Of a stretch of DNA of 64,000 bases, positions 49,142 through 57,685 are shown in pieces. Under the pieces are notes generated by a model that did not search any database, had not been told where the DNA came from, and saw only the letters and a list, made by a program, of their open reading frames with translations. The first letter of the stretch is position 1, and each line of letters starts with the position of its first letter. The position numbers and the translations under genes are program-made. Source of the stretch: Gordoniibacillus chartarius (GTDB lineage Bacteria > Bacillota > Bacilli > Paenibacillales > NBRC-103111); contig NZ_JBHLWN010000045.1 in NCBI RefSeq assembly GCF_042432825.1, positions 3,555-67,554 on the forward strand, given 5' to 3'.

Positions 49142-50244
49142 CATTGTGAAGCGCCGGCCGCGACGGCGTCCTCGAAATATTCCTCGAGCGTAATGCCCCG
49201 CTCGGCAATCTCCTTGGCCGCATCGACACCGATGTAGCGAATGTGCCAAGGCTCGTATTGATAACCCGTTATCGATTCCTTGCCTTTCGGGTACCGGATG
49301 ATAAAACCGTATTCCGCGGAGTTGGCTGCGAGCCACTTGGCCGCTTTCGTATCGGCGAAGCAATCCTGCACGTCGCATTTCGGGTTGCCGTCGCCGACAT
49401 CGATGGCCAGTCCCGTTTGATGCTCGCTTTGTCCGGCTTGCGCGCTGAATTGCCCCGCCTCCTTCTCGCCATGCGTCTTCACATAAGAGCTGAACAGCGA
49501 CTTTTGTGTCGCATAGGAGCGGTAGGCCGAGACGCCGTACAGCTGAATGCCGTCCTTCTTGGCGCCGGCGAACAGCTGCTCGAGCGCTTGGGCGGCCTCG
49601 GAGCGGAGCATCCGCTTATCGATCTTCTCCTTGAACGTAAACGGCACGTTCGGCTCGACCAGCTTCGGCGCATAAGTCGAAGGCAGGTTGCGCTTTTTAT
49701 TGACGACGACATCGATGGCATCGCTGTTTGTAACCGTCGGCACGCCGGATACGGTTTTGACGGTGTCTTCCAGCGATGTCTTCACGGTAACGGGGATTTC
49801 TTTCTTCATGCCTTCGTACTGGACGGTTACGGTGGCGTGCTGGCCGCTCTTCGCTTTGGCGGAGGCGGTTACGGTACCGTCTGCCGCAATGGAGATGACG
49901 CTGCCCTCGCTAGCCGTGAACGTGACCGATTTGTCGCCGGCAAGCGGCTGCTTGCTCTGATCCTTCTTGACGCCCGTGACCGTAAGCTTCATCTTTGCAC
50001 CGGGCGAAAGCGACAAGGCGGCGGGCTCCACGGTTAGGGAGGCGTATGCCGACTTGGCAGCCCCCCCGGTGCCGGCGGACGGCGAAGCCGCCGGCTTCTC
50101 CGCTGCCGGCGCGGATGCTTCCGGAGCCGGCGCGGTGCTGGCCGCGGGAGTGGGATCGGGCTGCGCCGAGCTGCAGCCGTTCAGCAGCGCGGCGGTGCAT
50201 AGCAGGAAGGCGGCGGCATGCCGCCGGATTCGATAATCATTCAT
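49141..50244 (-). CDS. VanY-type D-alanyl-D-alanine carboxypeptidase lipoprotein with Ig-like domain
   Basis: A 367-residue exported peptidase trimming the D-Ala end of peptidoglycan stems. The signal peptide ends in lipobox ALLNGCSS, so it is a lipoprotein. An Ala/Pro/Ser linker is followed by a bacterial Ig-like (BIG2-type) domain at about 68-155 (LTVEPAALSLSPGAKMKLTV). The C-terminal M15B domain (about 175-365) carries the zinc motif SEHQTGLAIDVGDG and the second His in EPWHIRYIG, with YRSYATQKSLF upstream. No vancomycin-resistance genes are adjacent, so it is presumably a housekeeping carboxypeptidase. It starts 206 bases from the divergent DUF2334 gene. Confidence 0.92.
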   Translation of the reverse strand: MNDYRIRRHAAAFLLCTAALLNGCSSAQPDPTPAASTAPAPEASAPAAEKPAASPSAGTGGAAKSAYASLTVEPAALSLSPGAKMKLTVTGVKKDQSKQPLAGDKSVTFTASEGSVISIAADGTVTASAKAKSGQHATVTVQYEGMKKEIPVTVKTSLEDTVKTVSGVPTVTNSDAIDVVVNKKRNLPSTYAPKLVEPNVPFTFKEKIDKRMLRSEAAQALEQLFAGAKKDGIQLYGVSAYRSYATQKSLFSSYVKTHGEKEAGQFSAQAGQSEHQTGLAIDVGDGNPKCDVQDCFADTKAAKWLAANSAEYGFIIRYPKGKESITGYQYEPWHIRYIGVDAAKEIAERGITLEEYFEDAVAAGASQ

Positions 50245-50450
50245 ACTTACCAGCTCCTCTATTCAGCCCGGTAGGGCCGTCGTACAAATTAAGATTATAT
50301 CACGAACCGGTGCAACTTGCTCCCAATAACCTCCTGACGGTTCTGTACAGGAACGGGCAGGAATTTTGCTGCGAAGAGTCGAACTCTTTAAGCTAATTGC
50401 GACATCATTCGACTTCATCCATCATCTTGCCTGCAAGGAAGTGCTTGCTC

Positions 50451-52412
50451 ATGCGGACACGCAGACGATACTTGAGGCTGTCGATCGCCTTCATCGTGCT
50501 TGTTATCGTCTACTCTATATATCCGTATAGGGAATTATTGACGGTATCAGGCGAAACGGCGATGCCGAAATTCGTCCTGATGCGGCTCGAGGACGTCGGT
50601 CCCGGCGGCCAATACGGTACCCTGGAAGGGGTCGGCAGGCTGCGGGCGGTGCTGGAATACATGCAGAGTAACCGAATCGCCGTCCATATCGCTGTCGTGC
50701 CGCGCTGGATCAACATCGATGCAGACGGAACACGCAGCGACCGATCTCTGGACGACCCGAACGACGCAGTCAGCAGTGCGCTGCGCAGCGTGCTGGCGGA
50801 GGCCGAAGCGCGCGGGGCGTCGCTCGGCCTGCACGGCTATACGCATCAGGTCGGCGACGAGCGCCGGGCGGACGGCTTCCATGAATCGGGTATAGGCAAC
50901 GAATTTCACGTCGAGGATGTGCCGGCTACGGACAGCGTCGCGTTCGCGGAGGACCGCGTTCAGCGGGGGCTGGCCGTCATGCGGAGAGCAGCCTTAACGC
51001 CGCGCTTCTGGGAGGCGCCTCATTATCATACGACGCCGGATCAGGATCAAATGTTTCGGCGATATTTCGGTCTGCTGTATCAGGCCGATGTCAGCGTTGA
51101 CTATTATGCGCGGGAAGCGCAATACCGCACGGAGCGCCAGTGGGGCGGAGGGCTCGGAGCCGTCAACGTACCGACGCCGTTTTCGTATATCGCTTACGAT
51201 AAAGATGAGAACGCCATCCTGAGCAAGCTGGGCCGTACGCAGGACATCGCTTCGTTCTTTTATCATCCGTTTCTGGAGTTTCCGCATCTGCAAGCGGTTG
51301 CAGACGTGGACGGAGAAGCGCAGCTGAAGGAAGGGATTCCCGTTTACCGTTATCCGGAGCGGGAGCGGTCCGTGCTGCAGAAGCTGTCCGGCCAGCTGAA
51401 GGCCAAAGGCTATGCGTTTTATTCCATCCACGATTACATTCCGTTCACGCCGGCCTCGTCGGTCCGGCTCGGCGAAGACGGCACCGAGCTGCGTCAGCTT
51501 GGCGACGTGGACGGCAGCGGGAAGGCGGATTTGATCCGGTGGGTGAAGCAGGACGGCACCTTGCTGGTCGCTTCCGACCCGCTTGCCGGTACGCGCGGCG
51601 AGCCGCAGCGGGAAGCGAAGCCGTGGGGGATTGTCCCCTACGCGAAAGGGTCGTCGATGACGCTGTGCGACAGCGACAGGGACGGCCGGAGCGAGCTGTG
51701 GATCGTCCGCACGGGAAACGGCGGCGCCGCAGGCCGCAGCGCGGTTCTTGAACGTTACGATGCGTCCGGAGGCACCTTCAAACGTTCCCGGACATGGACG
51801 TTGGGAGCGGAGCTTACCGGGCTTCAAGAGCTGTTCGTGCTTCCCCGGAGTAACGGGGAGACCGTTGTGGCGGGCGTTACCGCGGATCAATCGTTCTTGA
51901 AGGGATTGCGGATTCGAGGCGATAGTGCGACACCGCTGAAGCCGTACGCCTTCAAGACCGGCAATGAAAAACATATGACGGTGAGCCGCGACGCCGCCGG
52001 ACTGGCGATGGACGGGGAGCCTGCACTCGTGCTGTCGCCCAAGGATTCTTCCCTGCTCGTTGCCTTCACCCCGGATACGGCGCTGCTGGAATGGAAGGTA
52101 CGGAAGAAAGAGCTGGATGTGCCGATAGAGCGCGGACATTTTACATTGGGCGATTTCAACGGGGACGGTCGCGAGGACGTGCTTCACTATGATACGGAGA
52201 GTCAGAAGTACGGCGTATATTTGCAAGGACAGGACGGCGGGCATACGCTGCTGTCGACGTTCGGCCCGTGGGGGCGCGTCGGAGCCAAAGTGGTTCCTGC
52301 CGATCTGGACGGCAACGGTAAATGCGACATCGCCCTGCTCGATCTTGCCGAGCCGTTCGCCGATGCCGCGCTCTCCTATGAGACGACAGATTCGCCGGCG
52401 TTTCACAACTAA
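50451..52412 (+). CDS. DUF2334 deacetylase-like protein with C-terminal VCBS/FG-GAP-like repeats
   Basis: A 653-residue exported protein. A signal anchor is at about 8-25 (LRLSIAFIVLVIVYSIYPY). A DUF2334/NodB-like deacetylase barrel follows at about 38-340, with FVLMRLEDVGPGG (metal-binding Asp region), LGLHGYTHQVGDE, RFWEAPHYHTT and FFYHPFLEFPH. The last ~300 residues form a beta-propeller of VCBS/FG-GAP type, with calcium-style loops GDVDGSGKADLI, DSDRDGRSELW, GDFNGDGREDVL and DLDGNGKCDIAL. The start at 50451 follows AAGGAAG; the frame opens at 50397. A role in modifying an extracellular polysaccharide is likely. The propeller may bind it. Substrate unknown. Confidence 0.88.
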   Translation: MRTRRRYLRLSIAFIVLVIVYSIYPYRELLTVSGETAMPKFVLMRLEDVGPGGQYGTLEGVGRLRAVLEYMQSNRIAVHIAVVPRWINIDADGTRSDRSLDDPNDAVSSALRSVLAEAEARGASLGLHGYTHQVGDERRADGFHESGIGNEFHVEDVPATDSVAFAEDRVQRGLAVMRRAALTPRFWEAPHYHTTPDQDQMFRRYFGLLYQADVSVDYYAREAQYRTERQWGGGLGAVNVPTPFSYIAYDKDENAILSKLGRTQDIASFFYHPFLEFPHLQAVADVDGEAQLKEGIPVYRYPERERSVLQKLSGQLKAKGYAFYSIHDYIPFTPASSVRLGEDGTELRQLGDVDGSGKADLIRWVKQDGTLLVASDPLAGTRGEPQREAKPWGIVPYAKGSSMTLCDSDRDGRSELWIVRTGNGGAAGRSAVLERYDASGGTFKRSRTWTLGAELTGLQELFVLPRSNGETVVAGVTADQSFLKGLRIRGDSATPLKPYAFKTGNEKHMTVSRDAAGLAMDGEPALVLSPKDSSLLVAFTPDTALLEWKVRKKELDVPIERGHFTLGDFNGDGREDVLHYDTESQKYGVYLQGQDGGHTLLSTFGPWGRVGAKVVPADLDGNGKCDIALLDLAEPFADAALSYETTDSPAFHN

Positions 52413-52417
52413 CAAAA

Positions 52418-52460
52418 AAGCTTAGCCTGCTCCTCTGCCGGAAGAGCGGACTAAGCTTGC
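52418..52460. terminator. Terminator between the DUF2334 gene and the small minus-strand gene
   Basis: AAGCTTAG (52418-52425) pairs with CTAAGCTT (52451-52458), with inner pairing around CTCTGCCGGAAGAG. The A run before the stem gives a T tail on the minus strand. Confidence 0.75.
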
Positions 52461-52485
52461 TTCGTATGGCCGTACCGGCAGCGCT

Positions 52486-52650
52486 TTAGCGCAGAGAACG
52501 AATACCTTGGTACATCAGAATACCGGAAAATGCAATCATCGCAATCGCTCCCACAACGTCAAGCACGAGAGCGATCTCGGCAGGCACCGGCGTGTGAATA
52601 AGCGCATAACCGCCGATCAAACCGCCCAAGGAAGGGATGAATTTATCCAT
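52486..52650 (-). CDS. Small membrane protein, 54 residues
   Basis: ATG at 52650 follows a strong CTAGGAGGTGAG. The peptide (MDKFIPSLGGLIGGYALIHT at its start) has two hydrophobic stretches, about 5-20 and 25-48 (AEIALVLDVVGAIAMIAFSG), and a short basic end RSLR. Ribosome site, stop and following terminator support a real gene. Function unknown. Confidence 0.7.
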   Translation of the reverse strand: MDKFIPSLGGLIGGYALIHTPVPAEIALVLDVVGAIAMIAFSGILMYQGIRSLR

Positions 52651-52730
52651 TCGGCAACTCACCTCCTAGTGATGATACTTACTTATATGAGAGGGGAGTG
52701 CGAATGGTGATAGATTTATAGTGAAAATAG

Positions 52731-53903
52731 TCAGCTGTACACGGCATCCCGTATCCGCTTTAGGCCTTCCTCCAATGTCGCTCTCCGGCATGCGGCGTTG
52801 AGCCGGTGGAAGCCTTCGCCCTCGGGTCCGAAGCTCAGCCCGTCGTTCAGCGCGACCTTCGCCTTGCGCAGCAGGAGCAGCTTCAAGTCCGTTGTGCTCA
52901 GACCGAGACCGCGGCAGTCGAGCCATAGCAAATAAGTCCCTTCCGGCTTCGTCACTTTGATTTGCGGGATGTAGTTCTCCATATAGCCGATCGCATAATC
53001 GATATTCGCTTCGATGTAGGCGAGACATTGCTCCAGCCATTCGCCGCCTTCGCGATAAGCGCTCTCCGAGCCGACGATGGAGAACGTATTGCTCATCGTA
53101 TGATGCCCTTTGGCCATCGTCTTGTTGAACGCCGTACGCAGCCCCTTGTCCGGGATGACGATATACGCGGCCTGCAGTCCGGCCATATTGAACGTCTTGC
53201 TCGGTGAGTGGCACAGGATGGTGCGGCTGGCGGCCCGCTCCGACAAGGCGGCCAGCGGGATATGCCGATGCGGCGCATACACCAGATCGGCGTGGATTTC
53301 GTCGGAAACGATCAGCGCGCCGTAGGCCGCGCAAATCGCTTCAAGCCGCTCGAGCTCGTCCCGCGTCCAGACGCGCCCGACCGGATTGTGCGGCGAGCAG
53401 AGGATGAGCAGTTTGGCGCCGGTTGTCCGGAACTTCGCCTCCAAGTCCTCAAAATCGATTTCATAGCGGCCGTCCCGCTGCATCAATGGGTTCGTTACGA
53501 GCTCGCGTCCGTTTTCCGTGACGACCTTAAAGAACGGCGGATAAACCGGCGGCTGGATGATGACGCGGTCCCCGGGCTCGGTGAACGTCTGGATCGCTGC
53601 TGTCAAAGCCGGGATTACGCCGGGCGACCAGCAAATCCAGTCGGACTCGATCTTCCATTGATGCCGCTTCTCCATCCATGCGCCGAACGCTTCCAGCAGC
53701 GAATCCGGGCGGTGCGTGTATCCGTACAGCCCAAGCTCGGCGCGGCGCGCAAGAGCTTCGATAACGGGAGCGGGTCCGCGAAAATCCATGTCCGCCACCC
53801 AAAGCGGCAGCAAATCCTTTTCCCCGAACAATGCTTCCGTACGCTCCCACTTCATACCGTGCGTTCCGGTGCGGTCCACAAACTCGTCAAAATCGTACTT
53901 CAT
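52731..53903 (-). CDS. MalY/PatB-type aminotransferase (likely cystathionine beta-lyase)
   Basis: A 390-residue PLP enzyme of fold type I, class I/II aminotransferases, in the MalY/PatB group that cleaves cystathionine or similar thioethers. The N-terminus YDFDEFVDRTGTHGMKWE and LLPLWVADMDFRGP are group signatures. PVYPPFFKVV, LCSPHNPVGRVW and ADLVYAPHRHIP are also typical, and the Schiff-base Lys is in CHSPSKTFNMAGLQAAYIVI. The C-terminal Arg is in RRATLEEGLKRI. ATG follows GAGGGACAAAT. It is monocistronic, divergent from the TetR gene. Whether methionine synthesis or C-S lyase activity dominates cannot be told. Confidence 0.92.
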   Translation of the reverse strand: MKYDFDEFVDRTGTHGMKWERTEALFGEKDLLPLWVADMDFRGPAPVIEALARRAELGLYGYTHRPDSLLEAFGAWMEKRHQWKIESDWICWSPGVIPALTAAIQTFTEPGDRVIIQPPVYPPFFKVVTENGRELVTNPLMQRDGRYEIDFEDLEAKFRTTGAKLLILCSPHNPVGRVWTRDELERLEAICAAYGALIVSDEIHADLVYAPHRHIPLAALSERAASRTILCHSPSKTFNMAGLQAAYIVIPDKGLRTAFNKTMAKGHHTMSNTFSIVGSESAYREGGEWLEQCLAYIEANIDYAIGYMENYIPQIKVTKPEGTYLLWLDCRGLGLSTTDLKLLLLRKAKVALNDGLSFGPEGEGFHRLNAACRRATLEEGLKRIRDAVYS

Positions 53904-54046
53904 ATTTGTCCCTCCGTAGAGTCCAATATGGGTTCATTATACATGACAACGGATGCCGTGCACCAAATAATTCCGGCATGTTTGGCATTCGGCCCGTTAA
54001 TCAAGCGAGCCGACCTTCGGACGGCTGACAGCGTGCGCTGCTGCGG

Positions 54047-54075
54047 TTGCATTCCGTACCGTGCCGCTGTATAGT
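54047..54075 (+). promoter_or_regulatory. Promoter of the TetR-DUF817 operon
   Basis: TTGCAT (54047-54052) and TATAGT (54070-54075) are separated by 17 bases, about 42 bases before the TetR start. Confidence 0.6.
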
Positions 54076-54116
54076 CGTTATTAAACTGTACAAAGCGAGA
54101 CGGGAGGTGCAGCCGT

Positions 54117-54722
54117 ATGCCGCGAGTCACGGAAGCGTACAAGGAAGAACGGCGTGCAGCGATTCTGGAGGGGGCTCTCCACTGCTTCGCCGAGAAGGGC
54201 TACGCCGCTACGACGATTGACGACATTGTGCGCCATTTGGGGATCAGCAAGGGCGCCATCTATAATTATTTTTCCAGCAAAGAGGATATCTACGCGCAAA
54301 TTATGGACAGCCGCATGAATCGTCTCGTCGAATCGCTGCGCGCGGGCGACGAAGAGACGGCGTCTTCCGCCGCCAAGCTGCGGATGCTCGTGCAGCGCAT
54401 GACGGGCCAGGCAATTGAGGATTTGCGCCGGCTGCTTAGCTTTCATCTCGAATATTCGCTGTATGCGTCGCGGCATGATGAGCTGAAGCGGAGCATCGAG
54501 AAGCACGATAATGCGGCGATCGCCTTCGTTGCGGAGCTGATCGCCGAGGGGAAGCGGAGCGGCGAGTTTCGCGCGGAGGTCGACGAACGGCTGGCCGCTT
54601 CGATGTTCTGGGCGCTCCGTGACGGCATCGCGCTGGATGTACTAAGTCACGGCGGGCAGGAGGAGTATGCCCAGCTGATGCGCGGCATGGAAGATATGCT
54701 GTTCAGGTATTTGCAGGGATGA
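54117..54722 (+). CDS. TetR/AcrR-family transcriptional regulator
   Basis: A 201-residue repressor. The N-terminal helix-turn-helix reads RRAAILEGALHCFAEKGYAA, then TTIDDIVRHLGISKGAIYNYFSS, a textbook TetR domain. The C-terminal helical ligand pocket covers about residues 60-200. ATG follows CGGGAGGTG. It overlaps the DUF817 gene by four bases (ATGA), so it probably controls its own operon and is coupled to that membrane protein. The ligand is unknown. Confidence 0.94.
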   Translation: MPRVTEAYKEERRAAILEGALHCFAEKGYAATTIDDIVRHLGISKGAIYNYFSSKEDIYAQIMDSRMNRLVESLRAGDEETASSAAKLRMLVQRMTGQAIEDLRRLLSFHLEYSLYASRHDELKRSIEKHDNAAIAFVAELIAEGKRSGEFRAEVDERLAASMFWALRDGIALDVLSHGGQEEYAQLMRGMEDMLFRYLQG

Positions 54723-55534
54723 GCCGGTTTATTCGCCAGCTGTGGCATTTCGGAGTGGAGCAGGCGCTATCCTGCCTGTTTCCGGTTATCATTTTCGCGG
54801 CGCTGTTGTTGTTTCAGCTTGTTCCGATCCCTTACGTGCCCAGGTATGACGCGATGCTGATCGTCTGTATTGCGGCACAGTGGATCATGCTCCGCACGAA
54901 GCTGGAGACGTGGGATGAGCTGAAGGTGATTTGCGTGTTTCACCTGATCGGGCTTGCGCTCGAGATTTACAAAGTCCAGATGGGCTCATGGACATACCCG
55001 CAGGACGCGTATACGAAGATCGCCGGGGTGCCGCTGTACAGCGGCTTTATGTATGCCAGCGTCGCCAGTTATTTGTGCCAGGCGTGGCGCAGGCTCGACG
55101 TCGAGCTGCGGCGGTGGCCGCGCTCATACTTTACCATTCCGCTCGGCGCGGCGATTTATTTGAACTTCATGACGCATCATTTCTGGTGGGATTTGCGCTG
55201 GGTGCTGACGGTGCTGCTGTTCATCGTATTTCTGCGCACGGTCGTTACGTTCCGGGTCAAGGACGCCCGTTACGGGATGCCGCTGACGCTCAGCTACTTG
55301 CTGATCGGCTTCTTCATCTATGTGGCGGAAAATATCGGGACCTTCCTGGGCGCCTGGCGGTATCCGAATCAAGAGGCAAGCTGGAACCTGGTCTCGCTCG
55401 GCAAGCTCAGCTCATGGTTTCTGCTCGTCATCGTCAGCTTCATCATCGTCGCTCAGCTGAAGCACGTGAAGAAGGGGCTTGAGGAGCCGGCCGGGCCTGC
55501 GAAGGGAACTACGGGGGCGGCGATTGAGAAATAA
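54719..55534 (+). CDS. DUF817 integral membrane protein
   Basis: A 271-residue protein with seven to eight transmembrane helices, matching DUF817. Conserved patches are EIYKVQMGSWTYPQ, GVPLYSGFMYASVASYLCQ, YLNFMTHHFWWDLRW and FFIYVAENIGTFLGAWRYPN. The paired His-His-Trp-Trp inside a helix resembles a metal or haem contact, though this is not established. It begins within the last codons of the TetR gene (ATGA), so it is co-expressed with and probably repressed by it. Function unknown. Confidence 0.88.
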   Translation: MSRFIRQLWHFGVEQALSCLFPVIIFAALLLFQLVPIPYVPRYDAMLIVCIAAQWIMLRTKLETWDELKVICVFHLIGLALEIYKVQMGSWTYPQDAYTKIAGVPLYSGFMYASVASYLCQAWRRLDVELRRWPRSYFTIPLGAAIYLNFMTHHFWWDLRWVLTVLLFIVFLRTVVTFRVKDARYGMPLTLSYLLIGFFIYVAENIGTFLGAWRYPNQEASWNLVSLGKLSSWFLLVIVSFIIVAQLKHVKKGLEEPAGPAKGTTGAAIEK

Positions 55535-55586
55535 ACATTGGGGCTGTTCCCGCGGCATCGCCAATGTCAGGGCCTGCGGCTTAAAC

Positions 55587-55632
55587 AAAGAACCTTCATT
55601 CCACTCGCAGCGTGGAGATGAAGGTTCTTTGC
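55587..55632. terminator. Strong bidirectional terminator
   Basis: AAAGAACCTTCAT (55587-55599) and ATGAAGGTTCTTT (55618-55630) are perfect 13-base arms with inner TCCAC/GTGGA pairing. It separates the convergent DUF817 gene and the GIY-YIG fusion gene. Confidence 0.85.
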
Positions 55633-55655
55633 ATCATCAGGCCAACCCGTCTGAC

Positions 55656-56819
55656 TTAGTGATATCCGCGCTCCCCGTACGGCTGCAGCTCCTCCAGCCA
55701 TACCTTCTCCAGCTCCGTCAGCTCTTTCTTGTAGCTGGTCTTGCTCGGAGGCTCGCCCTCGCGCGGCTTCAGCCGGTCGAGCACCTCGAATTCGAAGGCG
55801 TCTTCGCCGTGCTCGTTCCAGTCCGCCTGCAGCTTCTTGTTTTTGTGCGAGCCGTGCTGCAGCGTGAATTTTTCACGGTTCCATACTTTGTCCAAATGCG
55901 GGGACACACCGACGAACACTTTTCCGTTCGTCTTGTTCACAATGCGGAACGCGCCCATCGGCTGCTCCCGCTCCATATATTCCATAACCAGCTGCTTTCT
56001 GCGGTTCGTCTCCATAACCGGTGCAGTCTCCTTTCGGTCGTTAATCCAATACAAGCTGCCGTCATCCAGCCGGGCCATGAACCCGTACTCGATCAGATAG
56101 CGGCGCAGCGTCACGTAATCTTCCTCGTAAACGTCCTTCAGCACGCGGTTAACGTCCTTCTCCGTATACTTCTTCTCCGGTTCGAAGCGCGCGGCGATAT
56201 GCTTGAGGATCGCGATTTTCCGTTTCTCCTTCTTCGGAAAATGGTCCAAAGGTCCGTCCGGCCCTTCCTTGAAATAGGTGTCGAGAATTTCCTCGTTCTC
56301 CTTCTCGGTAATCGCATACCGTTCGTCCAGCATCGTTGCGGTGCGCGGAACGCTGATGAATTTCTGCGACTGTTCCGTATTGCCGTTCACGAGCTCCATG
56401 ATGGCGAGAAAGATTTTCGCCTGCTTCTCCTTCTCGCGCAGCGTGAAGCGGTGATGCCGGATGGTCGACGTGCTGCCGCCGCCGAGCTGCTTCACGATGT
56501 CGCCGTCGCTTAACCCTTGATTGAAATAGTCGAGGAGCGTCTTCTGCAAATCCGTCAGCCCGGTCAGCTTCTTATTCAGCCCAAGCAAATAGTCGAACAT
56601 CGACGTATGCTCCTTGCGGATGTGGACCGAAGCGAACTTCTCTGCTTCATAGAACGTCTCATTTTCTTCATCCCGATAAATGACGCCGCGCATAAACGCC
56701 TTGCCGCAAACGAGGCAAATAAAGCTGTCGCTCTCGGCATGGTGCACATAGCCGCGCTTCATTTCCTCAATGGATGCCGACCAAAACATATCGGACAGTT
56801 GTTCCGACAACAAAATCAC
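55656..56819 (-). CDS. Fusion protein: Cys/His finger, HTH, DUF2087 and GIY-YIG-like domain
   Basis: A 387-residue cytoplasmic protein joining four parts. Residues about 30-72 hold CLVCGKAF and HIRKEH, a likely zinc finger. Residues about 85-140 form a LuxR/sigma-4-like helix-turn-helix (LTDLQKTLLDYFNQGLSDGD). Residues about 190-265 are DUF2087 (FPKKEKRKIAILKHIAARF to LRRYLIEYGFMARLDDGSLY). Residues about 290-387 resemble a degenerate GIY-YIG nuclease (GAFRIVNKTNGKVFVGVSP, WNREKFTLQHGSH, WLEELQPYGERGY). GIY is replaced by GAF and YIG by FVG, so catalysis is uncertain. ATG at 56817-56819 lies close to a promoter on the same strand (56845-56874). DNA binding is the likely role. Confidence 0.82.
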   Translation of the reverse strand: MILLSEQLSDMFWSASIEEMKRGYVHHAESDSFICLVCGKAFMRGVIYRDEENETFYEAEKFASVHIRKEHTSMFDYLLGLNKKLTGLTDLQKTLLDYFNQGLSDGDIVKQLGGGSTSTIRHHRFTLREKEKQAKIFLAIMELVNGNTEQSQKFISVPRTATMLDERYAITEKENEEILDTYFKEGPDGPLDHFPKKEKRKIAILKHIAARFEPEKKYTEKDVNRVLKDVYEEDYVTLRRYLIEYGFMARLDDGSLYWINDRKETAPVMETNRRKQLVMEYMEREQPMGAFRIVNKTNGKVFVGVSPHLDKVWNREKFTLQHGSHKNKKLQADWNEHGEDAFEFEVLDRLKPREGEPPSKTSYKKELTELEKVWLEELQPYGERGYH

Positions 56820-56844
56820 CTTCTCGTTTGCTTATTTTATAAAC

Positions 56845-56874
56845 AATATAACAAAACGTTTGCTAATAAGTCAA
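56845..56874 (-). promoter_or_regulatory. Promoter of the GIY-YIG fusion gene
   Basis: On the minus strand TTGACT (56869-56874) and TATATT (56845-56850) are 18 bases apart. The spacer contains AGCAAACGTTTTGT, a loose cre-like palindrome. Confidence 0.6.
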
Positions 56875-56987
56875 TGTTCTCTGGCGCATCGCGCTTTTAA
56901 TAAAGCTTAATACTTTCATAAGAATTGTTTTAGAAAAGGTTGATAGAGTAAGAGTACGAATTCCAGAGCGTGAAGGGGCGGACGAGC

Positions 56988-57143
56988 ATGAACAAGAAGT
57001 TGGAGGAGCAGATCGGAACGGCGCGGCAATTGATGGTACGGGTAGCGGAAAAATACAATTTCGACCTCGTTCATCCTAAAGTTGTCCATATCAGCCAGAG
57101 GCTTGACCGCCTTATCGTAAGCTATATGAGAAAATGCAGCTAA
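56988..57143 (+). CDS. Spo0E-like aspartyl-phosphate phosphatase
   Basis: A 51-residue protein of the Spo0E family, which removes phosphate from Spo0A-P and so restrains sporulation. The fold is two helices. The family signature is SQRLDRLIVSYM (residues about 36-47), with the SQxLD core containing the catalytic Asp. ATG at 56988 follows GAAGGGG. It has a strong terminator directly after its stop and stands alone. Length matches the short members (Spo0E-like, YnzD) and not Spo0E itself (85 residues). Confidence 0.88.
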   Translation: MNKKLEEQIGTARQLMVRVAEKYNFDLVHPKVVHISQRLDRLIVSYMRKCS

Positions 57144-57152
57144 GCAGCTTGC

Positions 57153-57184
57153 TTCCGACGCTATTGCAGCGTCGGAATTTTTTT
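57153..57184 (+). terminator. Terminator of the Spo0E-like gene
   Basis: TTCCGACGCT (57153-57162) and AGCGTCGGAA (57168-57177) are perfect arms, followed by seven T. Confidence 0.9.
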
Positions 57185-57298
57185 TATATGTTCGTTCGGC
57201 AGGAGAACTTCGTATGAAGTCGAATAAGGTGAGGTAGAATATGGTAGCGATCGCTGGCGGAAGCGAAATATGCGGAAACGGAAACGAGGTATTGGGGC

Positions 57299-57565
57299 AT
57301 GCAGATCCGAATTGAATCGGCGGATATGACGTATACGAAAGAAGACGGTTATTTGGGACATGTCGTGTTCGCGGTGGAGAACCACCCGAAGTCCTACGAA
57401 ATTACGCTGCTCAGCAAGAGCGCAAGGGATTGGTCGTACAGCCTGAATTTCGCCCGCGAGTCGGGGGACGAGCTGCTGATCGAGGCGGTTGAGGAAGCGC
57501 TCGAAGAGGATGATCGGCTGTTCGACAGTCTTGTGGAAGCGGCGATGGCCGCGCTCGACAAATAA
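57299..57565 (+). CDS. Hypothetical acidic protein
   Basis: An 88-residue soluble protein I do not recognise. The first half looks like beta strands (MQIRIESADMTY, GHVVFAVENHPKSYEITLLS). The second is an acidic helix (EAVEEALEEDDRLFDSLVEA). The ATG at 57299 has only TTGGGGC before it. It is transcribed in the same direction as the following small genes with a 120-base gap. Confidence 0.6.
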   Translation: MQIRIESADMTYTKEDGYLGHVVFAVENHPKSYEITLLSKSARDWSYSLNFARESGDELLIEAVEEALEEDDRLFDSLVEAAMAALDK

Positions 57566-57685
57566 CTGTCATCAAATTGATAACAAATTTTCATCTAATT
57601 TTAAGATTCGGCAAGTACAATGAATGCTAAGCTTTGGTGATAGATTCATAGAATCCGTTGTTGGGATCCACAAGGAGGTAGCGCG

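Noticed and set aside
49141..50244. Vancomycin resistance locus
   Set aside because: VanY-type carboxypeptidases are common housekeeping enzymes, and no vanH, vanA, vanX or vanRS genes are adjacent.
32666..56864. A CcpA regulon linked by the ACGTTTTG sites near 32670 and in the spacer at 56851-56864
   Set aside because: Both deviate from the cre consensus at two or three positions, and the genes share no obvious carbon-related function; only the first is listed, with low confidence.
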